49,921 nt of DNA. It comes from Seminavis robusta (lineage: Eukaryota > Bacillariophyta > Bacillariophyceae > Naviculales > Naviculaceae). Position numbers and translations under genes: made by a program. Below the pieces are notes generated by a model. That model had not been told where the DNA came from. It made no database searches and saw nothing but the letters and a program-made list of their open reading frames with translations. The stretch is taken from positions 1 to 49,921 of the forward strand of contig CAICTM010000641.1 of the NCBI GenBank assembly GCA_903772945.1, written 5' to 3'. Shown here one piece after another: positions 20,028-30,659 of this stretch (its first letter is position 1; every line of letters starts with the position of its first letter).

Positions 20028-23000
20028 CTACAAGGGATCAGGCCTTGTATGGGTTATATACCTTATGTTCCAATCTGGTAGACTGTGCCGCCGTTGGCGG
20101 TAGCATGTGAGCCGTACAGTGCCATTGTCTTGACTCGGTCTATAGTGTAAGGACCTTTTGTACTTTGGCTGACCGTACTTGCGGTGCTGATACTGTTGAA
20201 TCATCACAGTATCGTTGACGTTGTATGATGAGGGACACGCGTTCGTTTTCCCTATCGTGTTTTGTTGGATTAGTCGTTGGCGACGTTCCTTAATGTACTT
20301 CCAGTTGGCTTCGAACCGGACGTTGTGAATCGCGTCACGATTGAACACGAGCTGTGCGGGCGTTGCACGCAAGGTGGTATGAATCGTGGCATTCATTGCA
20401 AACGAACCGCCGTGAGGACTCCATCCCAGGATCCATTCACGAGGTCGTCTTGGCACTTGATGTTTTGAACAGCGATCAATTCGTATGGTTTGATAGCACG
20501 CTCGACCATAGAGTTGGCTTGAGGGTTACGCGTGGTGATGAACTTGCGACGAAGTCCATATTCATCCCGGAGTGTCTTTTCGACCTCTGCGCGGAACTCG
20601 CGTCCTCTATCCATGATAACCTCAGCAGGCCATGGATACCGAGTAAGCCACGTTTGTTCTAGGACGATGGCTACTTCGTCTGCTGCCTTGGAGCAGATCT
20701 CTGCAATCTCGAACCATCCGGTTACGGGATCAATCATTGTCAAGCAATGAAGTGTGCAGGAATTCTTTTTCTTGGGATCCCCGACGTTGTAAGGGCCTAT
20801 CAGGTCAATACATAGTCTTTCCCAAGGGATCTCCTCGCAAGTCTTTGGAGGCATCAATCCCAGCTTACGCGTCTTGGTTTGTTCATCTGGCAGCTTTGGC
20901 AACGCTGACATACGGTCTGCACAGTCCTGCGCAGACCCTTCCAGGTGTAGTGTTGGCTGATGGTTGTTCCGTGCGAGTCTCGCCAGGATGCATCAGCACC
21001 CATGGTACCATTCAACAGCTTCTTCTGCATAGTTTTAGGTACGACGATTTTCTCGTCCTTAACTACTAAGTCGTAGGACTTATCCCCTCTGGGGAAAGAT
21101 TGCTTCTTGTAGTCGTTTGGCTTGTCTCTGAGGAGCTTCTTGATATCGTTGTCGTCTTTCTGACGATGTTCGATCTCAGGGAACGAGAGAGGGAACTCTA
21201 GGGAAGTCCTCTTCGTCTGCAGCCATGAGCTCAGCGATCTCGCTGGCGTCCATCTGTTCGAAGAACCGTCGTTGTTGGAGATGTTAAGTCTCGACAACGC
21301 ATCAGCGACGATGTTCTGTTCGCCCTTGATGTACCGTAGTTCAGGGCCGTATTCTTCCAGAATAAGGCGCCATCGCATTACGCGATCGGTATGAAGTTCT
21401 TACATGTAAGATTCTTGTGGTCCGTATGTACGACGATCTTCTGTCCTAGAAGAATATACGGAACTCTTTAGAGTTCTACGATACTGAGAAGTTCCTTCTC
21501 GGTATAACTGTGTAACGTGTCTGAGCAGGGTTGAGCTTCCTACTGTAGAACGCGATAGGTTTTCCCTTCTGGGAAATTACTGCACCTAGTTGAGTGTCAC
21601 TCGCATCCGTGTGGATAACGAATGTGTCATTGAAGTCAGGGTAGTCGAGCAAGGTTTCTTTGCTGATGATCTTCTTCATCTGGCTAAAGGCCTTGTCGTG
21701 TTCCGCTTCCCATTTCCACTTCGTTGTTTTGAAGTCAACGAAGCGAGTGGAGCCAGTACATGTTGATCGTCTAATCCACATGTCTCGATAGTAGTTCACT
21801 AGTCCAATGAATCTACGGAGTTCCTTCTGTTGGTAGGAGGAGCGATATTCTTGATCGCGTCTATTTTCTTGGTTATAGGTTTGGATTCCTTCTCGAGTAA
21901 TCCAGTAACCTAGGTACTCAAGTTCTCCTCTTGCGAAGAAGGATTGGTAGCATTGATTTTAAGTCCGGCTTCTCGAAGCGCTGGAGAACTTCATCCCAAC
22001 TTTTCAACGTGATCTGCTAGATCGCCGTTAGTTAGGATGAATAGATCATCAATGTATGCACGGACGTATTCTAGGTCGTGCATTAGTGTTCCCATCTTCT
22101 CTTGGAAGATGTCGGGACTATTACATAGGCCCATTGGCAACCTCTGGTACTCATACTTTCCCACGGGAGTACGATGGTACAGAGTGCTTCGAGTGAGGTG
22201 AAGGTCGATGTGATAGTATCCCATGTTTCAGGTCTAGACTATAGCGTACTTGAATCCATCTGATTCAAGAGCATGTCCTGTATTTTTGGGATAGGATAAG
22301 CTTTCGCTTAATCTTTTTTTCAGTTCCCGGAAATCAGAGATGAATCGTCAGATCCGTCTTTCTTGGGAATGATGAAAGTTGGTGCCGCCCACTCGGAACG
22401 GTTTACCTTCTTGAGTACTCCTGCTTCGCAGAGACGTTCGACCTCCATCTTAAGAGTGTTGGTGTGGACCCGTGGAATAGGGTAAGCCCTTGCATGATAG
22501 GGTTTAGCATCAGGGAGAAAGTTCTACTTCGTAGTCGTCCATCTGCCACTTTCCTAAAGTACCATCGAATAGGTCAGAGTACTTCGTCAGTAAGGAGTGA
22601 AGCTGTTCCTTCTCTTCCGTGTTTTAACTGATCTTGACTTGCAAACCTGCCTTAAGTCAGGTTGTTCGTATTTCGCATCAAATCTTCTTGAGACGATCTT
22701 GCACTGTCATCGACAGCGGAAGGATCAGGAATGAAAAAGTTTTCTTTTTCATTGGTGTCGCTATCTTTCATAGGAATAGATGCGCCGTCCATTCCACTGA
22801 CATGGTAGTGAATCGAACTTGAAACCTAAGTCAGAGAGAATATCTCGACCTATGATCATGTCATACGCCCCCAATTCTTGGTGACGTGTAAGTCCACTCG
22901 ATAATTCTATCTTCGTGGAATCAGGAATCATGAATGCACCTTGCACTTCGTGCTGGTGTTAATTCTCCTGCAGGGGTAGTCCACATCGTTTGGACGCCCC

Positions 23001-23100
23001 CAAGATCCTTCATGCGTAATTTCTTAGCATGAGGTTGAGCAATAAGGTTCCGGATGCTCCTGTATCCAGAAGCAACGGATGTAACGGGTTTTGGTTTCCC
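20028..23100 (-). pseudogene. pol: gypsy pol polyprotein remnants (PR-RT-RH-IN)
   Basis: Retropepsin C-terminal part at 22761-22946 (YDMIIGRDILSDLGFKF). RT at about 21900-22460: RLCEAGVLKKVNRSEW and FIIPKKDGS, then YEYQRLPMGLCNSPDIFQ and the active-site box YIDD. RNase H at 21290-21800: VIHTDASDTQLGAVISQKG, FYSRKLNPAQ and the closing ADALSRL. Integrase zinc region at 20890-21010 (TWKGLR, C-x-x-C, CQMNK). Integrase core at 20393-20911: the D of CIDLIGPY, the D of MDRGREF and the E of NSMVERA. A C-terminal part follows at 20028-20456 (ATPAQLVFNRD). The domains fall in at least five different frames. The order is that of Ty3/gypsy, not Ty1/copia, and a chromodomain is not evident. Confidence 0.9.
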
Positions 23101-23631
23101 TTTTCTCGCTTGTTAAATCTAACATAAACGATGGGTTTGAGGTCTCTTGTCTTGCGACGTTTACGAGGTGGTTGGACAGGACGAGGTTAACGATGCTAAA
23201 TAGTCATCAGAGTCTAGTTGAGCAGCTTACGGCAATCATCTAATTTGCCGTAGAGTTATCAGTTGCAAACAATTCTTGTTTACTAGTTAGGGGATATCTT
23301 CATCACTTTGGTTTGATGAAATCGGAACAGGTTGTTGATCATCATCCTGGCCTAATCCTCAGATAGAGATTTCTCCATCCAAGTGATTAAATTGATAGAG
23401 GAGTTGTCCTCATTGTCAGAGTTTCTGATTTGCCTTGGCAACATGTTTGCGAAGTCTGCAAGTGTTGGCACGAGTTCGTCGACTCGTGTTCTTCGTCATT
23501 GTCGACGAGAGGAAGAATGGGTTTTCACGCAACTGTTCTCGAAGTTGCGGAACGCATGCTTTCCTTGAGCCATCTCCATGGTGAAGGAATAGGTTAAGGG
23601 TAGCTGAAAGCTATTGTGTTTGTTAACAAAA

Positions 23632-24054
23632 TGCACTACGCTAAAAGCTAGTGTAAAGATCTTTCGAGTGTTTTGAGTTTGAGAGAATGAAAGTTATGAG
23701 AGAGATTAGAAAGCTATGAAAACTAATCAACGAGGAGATCATCATCAAAGGATCGTAGATCTGGTTTCCCGCGGGAACTTATAGTGTGATAGATAGGTTG
23801 TGGTAGTAATCCTACGTCTCTCACGATCCTAAAACGGAACGCGTGGAAGGTTTGTCTAGCCTGGATCTAGTAGCGTGGAAGTACTCCACGCTGGCTAAAT
23901 ATCTAGAGCGATGTTTCATCATCAACCTATAGTTGACTAGCGCGGTCATTGAGAACCCTGTCTCAAATGACTATTCACGAGAGACTCGGTCATGAGTCGA
24001 ACTCAACCCTATCTAGGATCGAGTCGCGAATAAGGCTAAGAGCCGTGTATTGCA
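23632..24054 (-). repeat. 5' LTR of the gypsy element (423 bp)
   Basis: Same ends as the partner LTR, but shortened by scattered small deletions (for example around 23740-23800). Confidence 0.9.
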
Positions 24055-25330
24055 TTGTTGTAGCTCACTCCTGGTTTGCTTGTTGTGTCGACACTGTGAT
24101 CCCAGCACCGAAGATAAGCAGTTCAGTTAGCTTAGCCTCCCAAAATGAATCTGCTGTTGTGCTGCAGCTGTGTTCTCAGTTCTCAACTCATCACAAAACA
24201 CAATATCTTTCGCACGGAACTGCTGCAAAAAGACTTCTCTTTTAGCCACCACACGTGTCGCCCGTGCTATTCCAGCCAGCATTGGCAGCGGATGTTGGTA
24301 CCAGGTAGCTGATGGATTCAATTCCACCTGTGCCATAGTTTCCACAAGCACCACCAAAGTCTCCTTCCCGCACACTTTTACTGCACAGTTTGAGCCACTC
24401 TGTCTGTCCGGCCCGGATGGCATCGACGCTATCCATACCAACACTGGATTCATTTTAGTTGTTTCGAGGAGGAAAGACTGATAGCATGCCGTGTTTGATT
24501 CTTGGATGACTTTGTGAGGGGAATGCATGGCTGTTATGATGAGAGGAAGACGTGCTTCTTGTGATGAATGAGTGGGGTTTTGCCTGTCTTTGTGGTGTGA
24601 ATAGACAGCTCATGATGGCTAGATTGTACTGGTACCCTTCCAACTGGAGCAAACTTGTGCTCTTGCGACAGCTTCCAATCAGTGCTCTGGTGCTTCCAAT
24701 GTCGACAGCGCTGGCATGGCACCATTGGCACTATTCCCAGCCCTTTTGTCATAGTCACGGAACATGACAGGCGGTACTTCGTTCCTTGGTTCTTTTTCAT
24801 GCTGAGCATTATCTTGACAGCAGCTCGACCCTTTGGGAGAATGTGTTGATGCTTCTTGTGCTTCTTGGATGCCATTATTGGTCTGGGAATGCAATAGCTT
24901 CCTTTCAGTGCTATGTGCTACATGTAGTCTACCAAATTACAGTAATACAATGACGGCACTGCATGGCATGGACTTGACTAATACTGGCGGGAAATTCAAA
25001 TGAGGATCCTGTTGGTGTTGAGTGTTGAGTACTCGAGTGTTTTTTGAATTGGACCAGTGACTGAACCATTCCCATGAAAGAACTCCTTGGAGCCTCACGC
25101 CCTTTCCCACCATCCACGAAGATTTGTCACAAGATCCTTCGATTTGATTCCTCGCAATATTATTGTTATTTCTTAGAGGGGCTGCATCCGACAATCCAAC
25201 ATCTGCATGGTGCCCTCCCCTCGAGCTCTGCCCCCCTCCTCATCTTAGCTCTCTAATCCATAGTAACTTCATTCGAACAACATCACCGATCACACACACA
25301 AGCCAACGGCAAACTGAAGGGAAAGCAACC
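24055..25330. other. Intergenic; ORFs on both strands, none recognised
   Basis: Minus-strand ORFs 24127-24528 (133 aa) and 24534-24875 (113 aa, basic, with CQRCRHWKH) and a plus-strand ORF 24170-24481 overlap. I cannot tell which, if any, is coding. The last 130 bases (CA-rich, ACACACACAAGCC) are the likely leader of the Nudix gene. Confidence 0.35.
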
Positions 25331-26401
25331 ATGTCCTCCACTCCTACAACTTGTAGCTCTGCAACCCATTACAAGAATGATCCAATCCTTCGTCCTCTGA
25401 TAGACCTTGGTACGACCAAACGAGATCGGCCTCGTCACAAGAAACTACCGAGAGCCAGCATTCTGGTCTGTCTCTTCAAGCCTACATTTGGGCGCAACCA
25501 GGAATGGCATGTGCTCTTGACCCAACGTCCCATGAAACTCAAGTCACACCCGGGGGAAGTTTGTTGTCCTGGAGGCCGTCAAGACAAGGAAGATGAGGGA
25601 GATGATGTTGTGACGGCCTTGAGGGAAACCAGAGAAGAAGTGGGGATTCCAGAAACCGAAATTGACATACTAGCACGAATGGAGACTGTTGAGAGCGTCG
25701 GAGGGCTCTGTGTGACACCCATTGTGGGGATTTGGAAGAATCCGGTCCTTCCGTCCCAGCTCCAAATCAACAAGGACGAAGTGGAGGCTTGTTTCTACGT
25801 ACCGTTATCAAATTTCTGGAATGACGCCAACGGCGAAGATCCCTTTGAGATTGACTGGCGAGGAGAAGTCTTTGTGATGAGAACTTATCATTGGAAAGGA
25901 GATGATCTAAAAACATTCAAAATTTGGGGCTTGACGGCCCATGTGGTCTATGAAATGGCGCAAATCTGCAAACCAGCAACCTCTCAACAACAATCTACTA
26001 CTACTCGTGTTGTCAAAACCACATCGGGGCTCTTGTGGCGATGGATAGACGAACCAGGCAGTAGTAAACCCTACTGGTCCCAGCGGTACTTTGTTCTAGC
26101 GGGTGCCGAAAACCGAAAGAGGGTTCTACATCAATACAATTCCCAGGAGCAGGCGGCAACCAAATCCGAAACTGCCACCAAGAAGAATCGATTGCCACTG
26201 GACGAAGAGGACGTGCAAGTCACAGAAGGACCACAAGAAGGAGACAAGTTTATCTTTCAAGTCTCCATATTAGATGGTCGCATTCAGTGGAAGTTGGCTG
26301 TCGAAACCGAAGAAGAACGTAGCCGATGGATGTCCATAATTTCAAGAATGAGATCGGAGCGTACGCCGTCCAAGAAACTGAAAACAGACGACACCAAGTA
26401 A
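25331..26401 (+). CDS. Nudix hydrolase (CoA diphosphatase-like) fused to a PH domain, 356 aa
   Basis: The start at 25331 (MSSTPTTCSS) is preferred over the longer frame from 25163 because the extra 56 residues look like leader sequence. Residues 42-205 form a Nudix domain of the CoA-pyrophosphatase (NUDT7/8, UPF0035) type: VLLTQRPMKLKSHPGEV, then CPGG and ALRETREEVGI at 97-106, and WGLTAHVVYEM near 199. The family hydrolyses CoA to 3',5'-ADP and phosphopantetheine. GQV-x-FPGG of the family reads GEV-x-CPGG here. Residues 231-341 fit a PH domain: SGLLWRWID, YWSQRYFVLAG, then KFIFQVSI and ETEEERSRWMSII with the conserved Trp. PH domains bind phosphoinositides or proteins, so membrane recruitment is inferred. 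There is no C-terminal SKL-type peroxisome signal (ends DDTK). The gene is intact, single exon, and convergent with the phosphoesterase at 26805. Confidence 0.9.
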   Translation: MSSTPTTCSSATHYKNDPILRPLIDLGTTKRDRPRHKKLPRASILVCLFKPTFGRNQEWHVLLTQRPMKLKSHPGEVCCPGGRQDKEDEGDDVVTALRETREEVGIPETEIDILARMETVESVGGLCVTPIVGIWKNPVLPSQLQINKDEVEACFYVPLSNFWNDANGEDPFEIDWRGEVFVMRTYHWKGDDLKTFKIWGLTAHVVYEMAQICKPATSQQQSTTTRVVKTTSGLLWRWIDEPGSSKPYWSQRYFVLAGAENRKRVLHQYNSQEQAATKSETATKKNRLPLDEEDVQVTEGPQEGDKFIFQVSILDGRIQWKLAVETEEERSRWMSIISRMRSERTPSKKLKTDDTK

Positions 26402-26804
26402 CTACGATATCACTAGCTAGCTACCTGGTAGCTTGGCAAACATCATTGTAGTTAGGTTCGTTGGAACCAGTCCTGGTCAGTGCAGAGCCAACCAATGATG
26501 GGGTGCAGGAAGTATGTTGTTGGAAAGGGTGGCTCTCCTTGCTCCTGCCGACTTTTTGAAGCGGATCGCACCCACGTTGATTTGTTTCATCCTCCAATGA
26601 CTGCCCCGCGCCTGTTCGCATTGGTTAGGTGGGCCCCCGATGTGCTCCTGATTGTTTCGGTCAATGGTTCGCTAGCTGGGAGAAGGTCCAAAACCTGATG
26701 CATGAATCGAATTCCTCGATAAGCAAATTGTTGAGTCTTCTTCTCGTTTGATTATTATCGTATTTCTTTTTTTGTGTGCTGTACAGTCGTAGGAAGGAAG
26801 CTAG
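26402..26804. other. Intergenic between convergent genes
   Basis: Shared 3' flank of the Nudix and phosphoesterase genes, with CTAGCTAG motifs at 26414 and 26800. No ORF is supported. Confidence 0.6.
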
Positions 26805-28127
26805 CTAGAAGGGCCAACAACACTTTTGGTCTGGCTCATAGTTTGTCTAAGGAAGTATCAGAAGATTGGGTAAGCACCACAAAAACGAACTGCAGCAGTC
26901 AATATTGCACACAAAATTAATGTAAAATCTTACCATATCCAAGAGAGACCCATCTTCGAATCCAGAAGCAGTTTGTATCCATGTTTTGGCAACTCCATCA
27001 CGACTCACTTCTACCACTCTACCACCTTTGGCCAGTACATTGGGAGCCGCTCCCTCCCAGTCGTACGGTGGTGTCATGGCCCCGGATCTTCCATATCCTA
27101 GAAAGAGTCCCTTTCGATAAAAGACGGCATCGGAATGATGATCGTGTCCACAGAACAGTGCCTGAATATTGGCATGATGTTGTTTATTGGCGTGATGAAT
27201 GGCAGGAACCAAACCGGTATCGGGCCCTCGACTGCAACCGGCAATACGATCGACGCCGAGTAGTTTAATGAGCCACATGAGTTTGGATACTTGTTTGGGT
27301 ATTTTGCCCCCTGCCAACGCTGCCGCAAAGAGTCTGTTTTCTCCAATGACGGGATCGACAAATTGGAATTCGGGCGTGGGAATGTGAATGTAGACCAATC
27401 CCGTGACATCCGATTCAGCTGTCTGCCTATCAGAAAAGTAGCGTGAGAATCCTTGGACGGCAGTGGCAGGTGTATTGTAGTACATGATTCGCTTGTTGGG
27501 GTGGTTGCCACCGGAATCGAAAATGTGCAGTCGTACTCTGATACTACTGGCACCAATGTTGCTTTTCTTGGAGAGAAGCAATGTGTGGTGAAACCCCTTG
27601 GCGGATTGCTGCAGTGATCCTGGTAGTTTCATGATTTGGACTAAATCGGCACGAGACCAGGGACTGTGATCATCATCGTGGTTTCCGGGTAGAAACAACC
27701 AGGGCGTGTCATGCAGACACCCAATCATGTATTGAAATGTATCCACCACGGCCTCCTTTCTTCCCCAGGGACCTCTCCCATCCATGATATCGCCGGTAAA
27801 GACAATCACATCGGGTTCCGCATCCTTCACGAGCTGATCAATCAATTGCAGGCATCGGTCGAACGAATCTCCCAGAGGTATTCCTTCGAAGGATTCGCAA
27901 TCACGGGGAAATATATGTAGATCCGTCACTTGGAGGATCCGGATCGAGTTGGGATCGGCACCATCGGACAGCGATGTTTCTCCCAAATCTTCAAAGTCTT
28001 GGTTCATTTTGCTGTTGTTCTTCAATAGTAGCTGCCCTGTGGATCCACTCGTCCCTCGTTGGCAGACCCAAAAAAGGATCAGAAAAACAACCACGGCAAT
28101 TCGTTGCCGAAGTCGACTGTAACTCAT
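26805..28127 (-). CDS. Membrane-anchored calcineurin-like phosphoesterase, two exons
   Basis: Exon 1 is 28127-26934 and exon 2 is 26846-26805. The intron 26933-26847 (87 bp) starts GTAAGATTTTAC and ends CTTCCTTAG; splicing gives the end …DMTNYEPDQKCCWPF. Without splicing the frame runs 29 codons into the intron. Residues 9-22 are a hydrophobic signal anchor or signal peptide. Metal-binding motifs are in the family order: D69-x-H71 (QVTDLHIF), GDIMDG at 112-117, GNHD at 148-151, IHIP around 247, and GHDHHSD near 320. This is the Dcr2/purple-acid-like metallophosphoesterase fold, with Fe/Zn/Mn at the active site. Substrate cannot be told; secretory-pathway or extracellular location is inferred from the anchor. 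The gene is intact and complete. Confidence 0.9.
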
Positions 28128-28486
28128 GCAGATCTGATCTGATTATTAGACAGCGCTCTAGCTAGTACGGTAGCCCACTCTTTCTCAGATGCAGTTGGTT
28201 GGATGAATGGTGGTTAGTTTGATGTTGTTGTGATGTGTCAATGATGACTGCTGCCATTTCGTACCCGAAATAAAGGGGTTTGAGAAAAGACGCACAGCTG
28301 CTGTACGACTCTATAAATCGCGTTCCAACAATGTGAAGTCAGCTTGTACAAAAGAATAAAATGGCAACAAATGGAAAATTAACAAAGCAGAATTGAAAAA
28401 CCAAAATGCGAAATACCTTGCTATTTTAAAAAGCATCAAAGCAACGAGTCCAGGAAGCGCTTCGGGTGTCTCTCTCTCTCTCATGC
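28128..28486. other. Intergenic
   Basis: 5' flank of the phosphoesterase gene and spacer. No gene seen. Confidence 0.5.
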
Positions 28487-28850
28487 AGTGCCGGTACACA
28501 AAACTCATGGCGGTGGGCGGGAGTATCCAAAACAAAGCTTGGAGAACGGGGTTTTTAAAACAAAGTGGTGGTAATCCTTGGTGGGAACCAAGAAAATGGA
28601 CCACAAGGAATGAAAGATTCGATTCCAACTGTAAAACCACCGCAGAATCCGATACACCACATGCATTCGGCCAACCAACGGCAGCGGGCAATGATGGACA
28701 GTGGCCATTTTGTCAAGATGATATGGTGATTCCAACATCAAGAAGCAAAGGGCAGTGACCCCTACAAAGGTGTTGTAAATGGTGAGGGCACACATCATGT
28801 AACTTTGATACATGGGTGCCACATCGGAAGGCTCTGCTGCCAAAGTGGAC
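28487..28850 (-). pseudogene. Decayed copy of the four-TM protein gene (left copy)
   Basis: Aligns with 29895-30205 of the intact gene. On the minus strand it reads EPSDVAPMYQSYM, then FVGVTALCF, LESPYHLDKMATVHH and later frame-shifted stretches (HSLWSIFLVPTKDYHHFVLK). It covers roughly residues 79-180 and lacks both ends. The frame is broken by indels. Confidence 0.85.
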
Positions 28851-29261
28851 CTGGCAAGACTCGGTCACCGTCATGAATGGAACAGCAGGAACCCTGAATA
28901 CAGCACTGTGCTGCCAAAGCCAAGAGCCTCACTGGAAAGTTGCATCTGCAAGCTGTATCATTGGAAAGCTGCAATTGCTGTTATGATGTACATTGTCGGG
29001 AGTGTCCATCCGGAGTTGAATGATTTGATGAAGCATTGAATCTACGTTGGTTGGACGGTGATGCTGTCCCAAAAGTGAATTGATCATGTCCTTCTCTGTC
29101 TTGGTCGAGCTCTAGGGCAAAATGTGCACCGTTGACACCGATCTTTGTGGAGAGCGCATTGAAAAGTGAACGACAACCAAAGACCAGATGCTACACAGCT
29201 TGATAGAATTGTTGCTTCAACCGAGTTGGTTCACACCATCGCAATCGAACAATCTATTCTT
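28851..29261. other. Intergenic
   Basis: Unassigned DNA between the left pseudocopy and the intact gene, with no ORF supported. Confidence 0.5.
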
Positions 29262-30428
29262 CTACAAGTCAGGGTCAATGTCGACACCGGTATAATCCTT
29301 TTCGTTCTCCTCCACGATGGACAATTGTTGCGATAATGCGTAAACGGTGCTGGCATCATCCTCCAAGGGACATAGTTCCTGCAGCAGCAAGAGGATTTTG
29401 AGTCGGTGGCCTGGTAGTTTGACACCTGCAGATTGTAGTAACTGATCCGCCAGCGTCGGATTACGGAGTTTTGCCAGTTCTGGCAAGACAAGACCCGCCG
29501 ATCGCAGTTTCGCGGCATGCTCCTGCATATTGTGGTTTGTCAACGCGTATTCGTCTTGTGTCTCTTGTGCCGATAGTTGTTGTTCCTGGTCTTCTTCGCC
29601 CAGATTGCGCATGGAAGCTCGTTTGTGTTCGAGATACCTATGATAATCATGGGGTGCTTCTCTGCCGACTTCCAATTCCTTTTTGGCTTGTTCATAGGCC
29701 ACTCTCCAAGGACGCATGGCATTTGCCATTAATGACCCAGCATGATATATGTAGGCTGACATAGCGATCAAGGATACGAATAGACCAATAACTGTAGCAA
29801 TGGCCACTTCATGAGGAAACTTGTCTTGGAGCGAATATGCCATGGCTCCCGTCACGACGCCAATGACAAAGAGACAGAATGACAAAGCCCCATAGGTATA
29901 CACAAAACTCATTGCTGTGGGATTATCCAAGACAAAGCGACGGCGATCCTTGGCAGGAACTGAGAAAACGGCCCACAAGGAATGAAAGATTCCAACCACT
30001 GCTCCGATACACCACAGGCATTCCGCCGACCAACAGCAGCGGGCAATGAGCGACAGTACCCGTGTGGCCATATTGTCAGGATAATAGGGTGATTCCAGCG
30101 TCAAGCGAAGGGCAGTGACCCCCACAAACGTGTAGTAAATCATGAGAACGCGCATGTAGGCCTGGTACATGTGCGCTATATCGGAAGGTTCTGCCGCCAA
30201 GACCCAGTCTCCTGATTGACTAAATACAGGGTCCAAGGGTGCAAACAGCATCCTCATCTTTCCCACGGTGCTTTGGTACCGTGGAATCGGATTGTTCCAT
30301 CCTTCCACAACGCACTTTCCAGACTCAATATCCTGGAGTTTGTTGAGAATATTCACATCGTCAGGTCCCTCCTCAAGGGTAGGTTTCGGTGTGGTGGCGA
30401 CGGACTTGTTTCGCTTTCTCATAGTCAA
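29262..30428 (-). CDS. Four-TM membrane protein of unknown function, 388 aa
   Basis: Predicted layout: cytosolic N-terminus 1-88, then TM segments at about 90-110 (AYMRVLMIYYTFVGVTAL), 124-154 (Cys/Trp-rich), 173-196 (FVYTYGALSFCLFVIGVV) and 206-229 (AIATVIGLFVSLIAMSAY). A long helical, charged tail follows (AKKELEVGREAPHDYHRYLE, NMQEHAAKLRSAGLVLPEL). The tail 300-388 is Leu-rich with repeated LP/LQ turns (LLQSAGVKLPGHRLKILLLL), possibly helical hairpins. No family is recognised. Start at 30428 (MTMRKRNKS) with basic residues. The ORF is complete. Two decayed partial copies flank it, at 28487-28850 and 31965-32400, so the gene has been duplicated locally at least twice. Confidence 0.75.
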   Translation of the reverse strand: MTMRKRNKSVATTPKPTLEEGPDDVNILNKLQDIESGKCVVEGWNNPIPRYQSTVGKMRMLFAPLDPVFSQSGDWVLAAEPSDIAHMYQAYMRVLMIYYTFVGVTALRLTLESPYYPDNMATRVLSLIARCCWSAECLWCIGAVVGIFHSLWAVFSVPAKDRRRFVLDNPTAMSFVYTYGALSFCLFVIGVVTGAMAYSLQDKFPHEVAIATVIGLFVSLIAMSAYIYHAGSLMANAMRPWRVAYEQAKKELEVGREAPHDYHRYLEHKRASMRNLGEEDQEQQLSAQETQDEYALTNHNMQEHAAKLRSAGLVLPELAKLRNPTLADQLLQSAGVKLPGHRLKILLLLQELCPLEDDASTVYALSQQLSIVEENEKDYTGVDIDPDL

Positions 30429-30659
30429 TTTCGACTGTGACTTTGTCTTTCCCTACTAGCTAGATAGTATGGGATTACACAAGGAAATAGCAAGTGCGTA
30501 TGTGTCTTCGCTTCCTGAATGAGACAAGAACACAACGTTGTTGTTAAAGCGGGTTTACTATGCATATGTGGTTTGAGTCGAGTCGACAACACACCGTCCA
30601 TGCATGGGAAGTGGGAAAAAGCAGTTTTGGTGCCAGTGCAGCCCAATAATTTACCGTTC

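Larger units (their letters stand above)
19446..24054 (-). mobile_element. Ty3/gypsy LTR retrotransposon, degenerate, minus orientation
   Basis: Bounded by LTRs at 19446-19906 and 23632-24054, both TG…CA. TTGT at 19442-19445 and 24055-24058 is the likely target duplication. Domain order on the minus strand, from right to left, is protease, reverse transcriptase, RNase H, integrase, the Ty3/gypsy order. A polypurine tract (AGGGGGCGAA on the minus strand, 19907-19916) abuts the 19446-19906 LTR, confirming that this is the 3' LTR. No clear TGG-type primer site is seen next to the other LTR. The gag region (about 22950-23600) has no usable frame. Many frame breaks make it non-autonomous as written. 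Confidence 0.92.
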
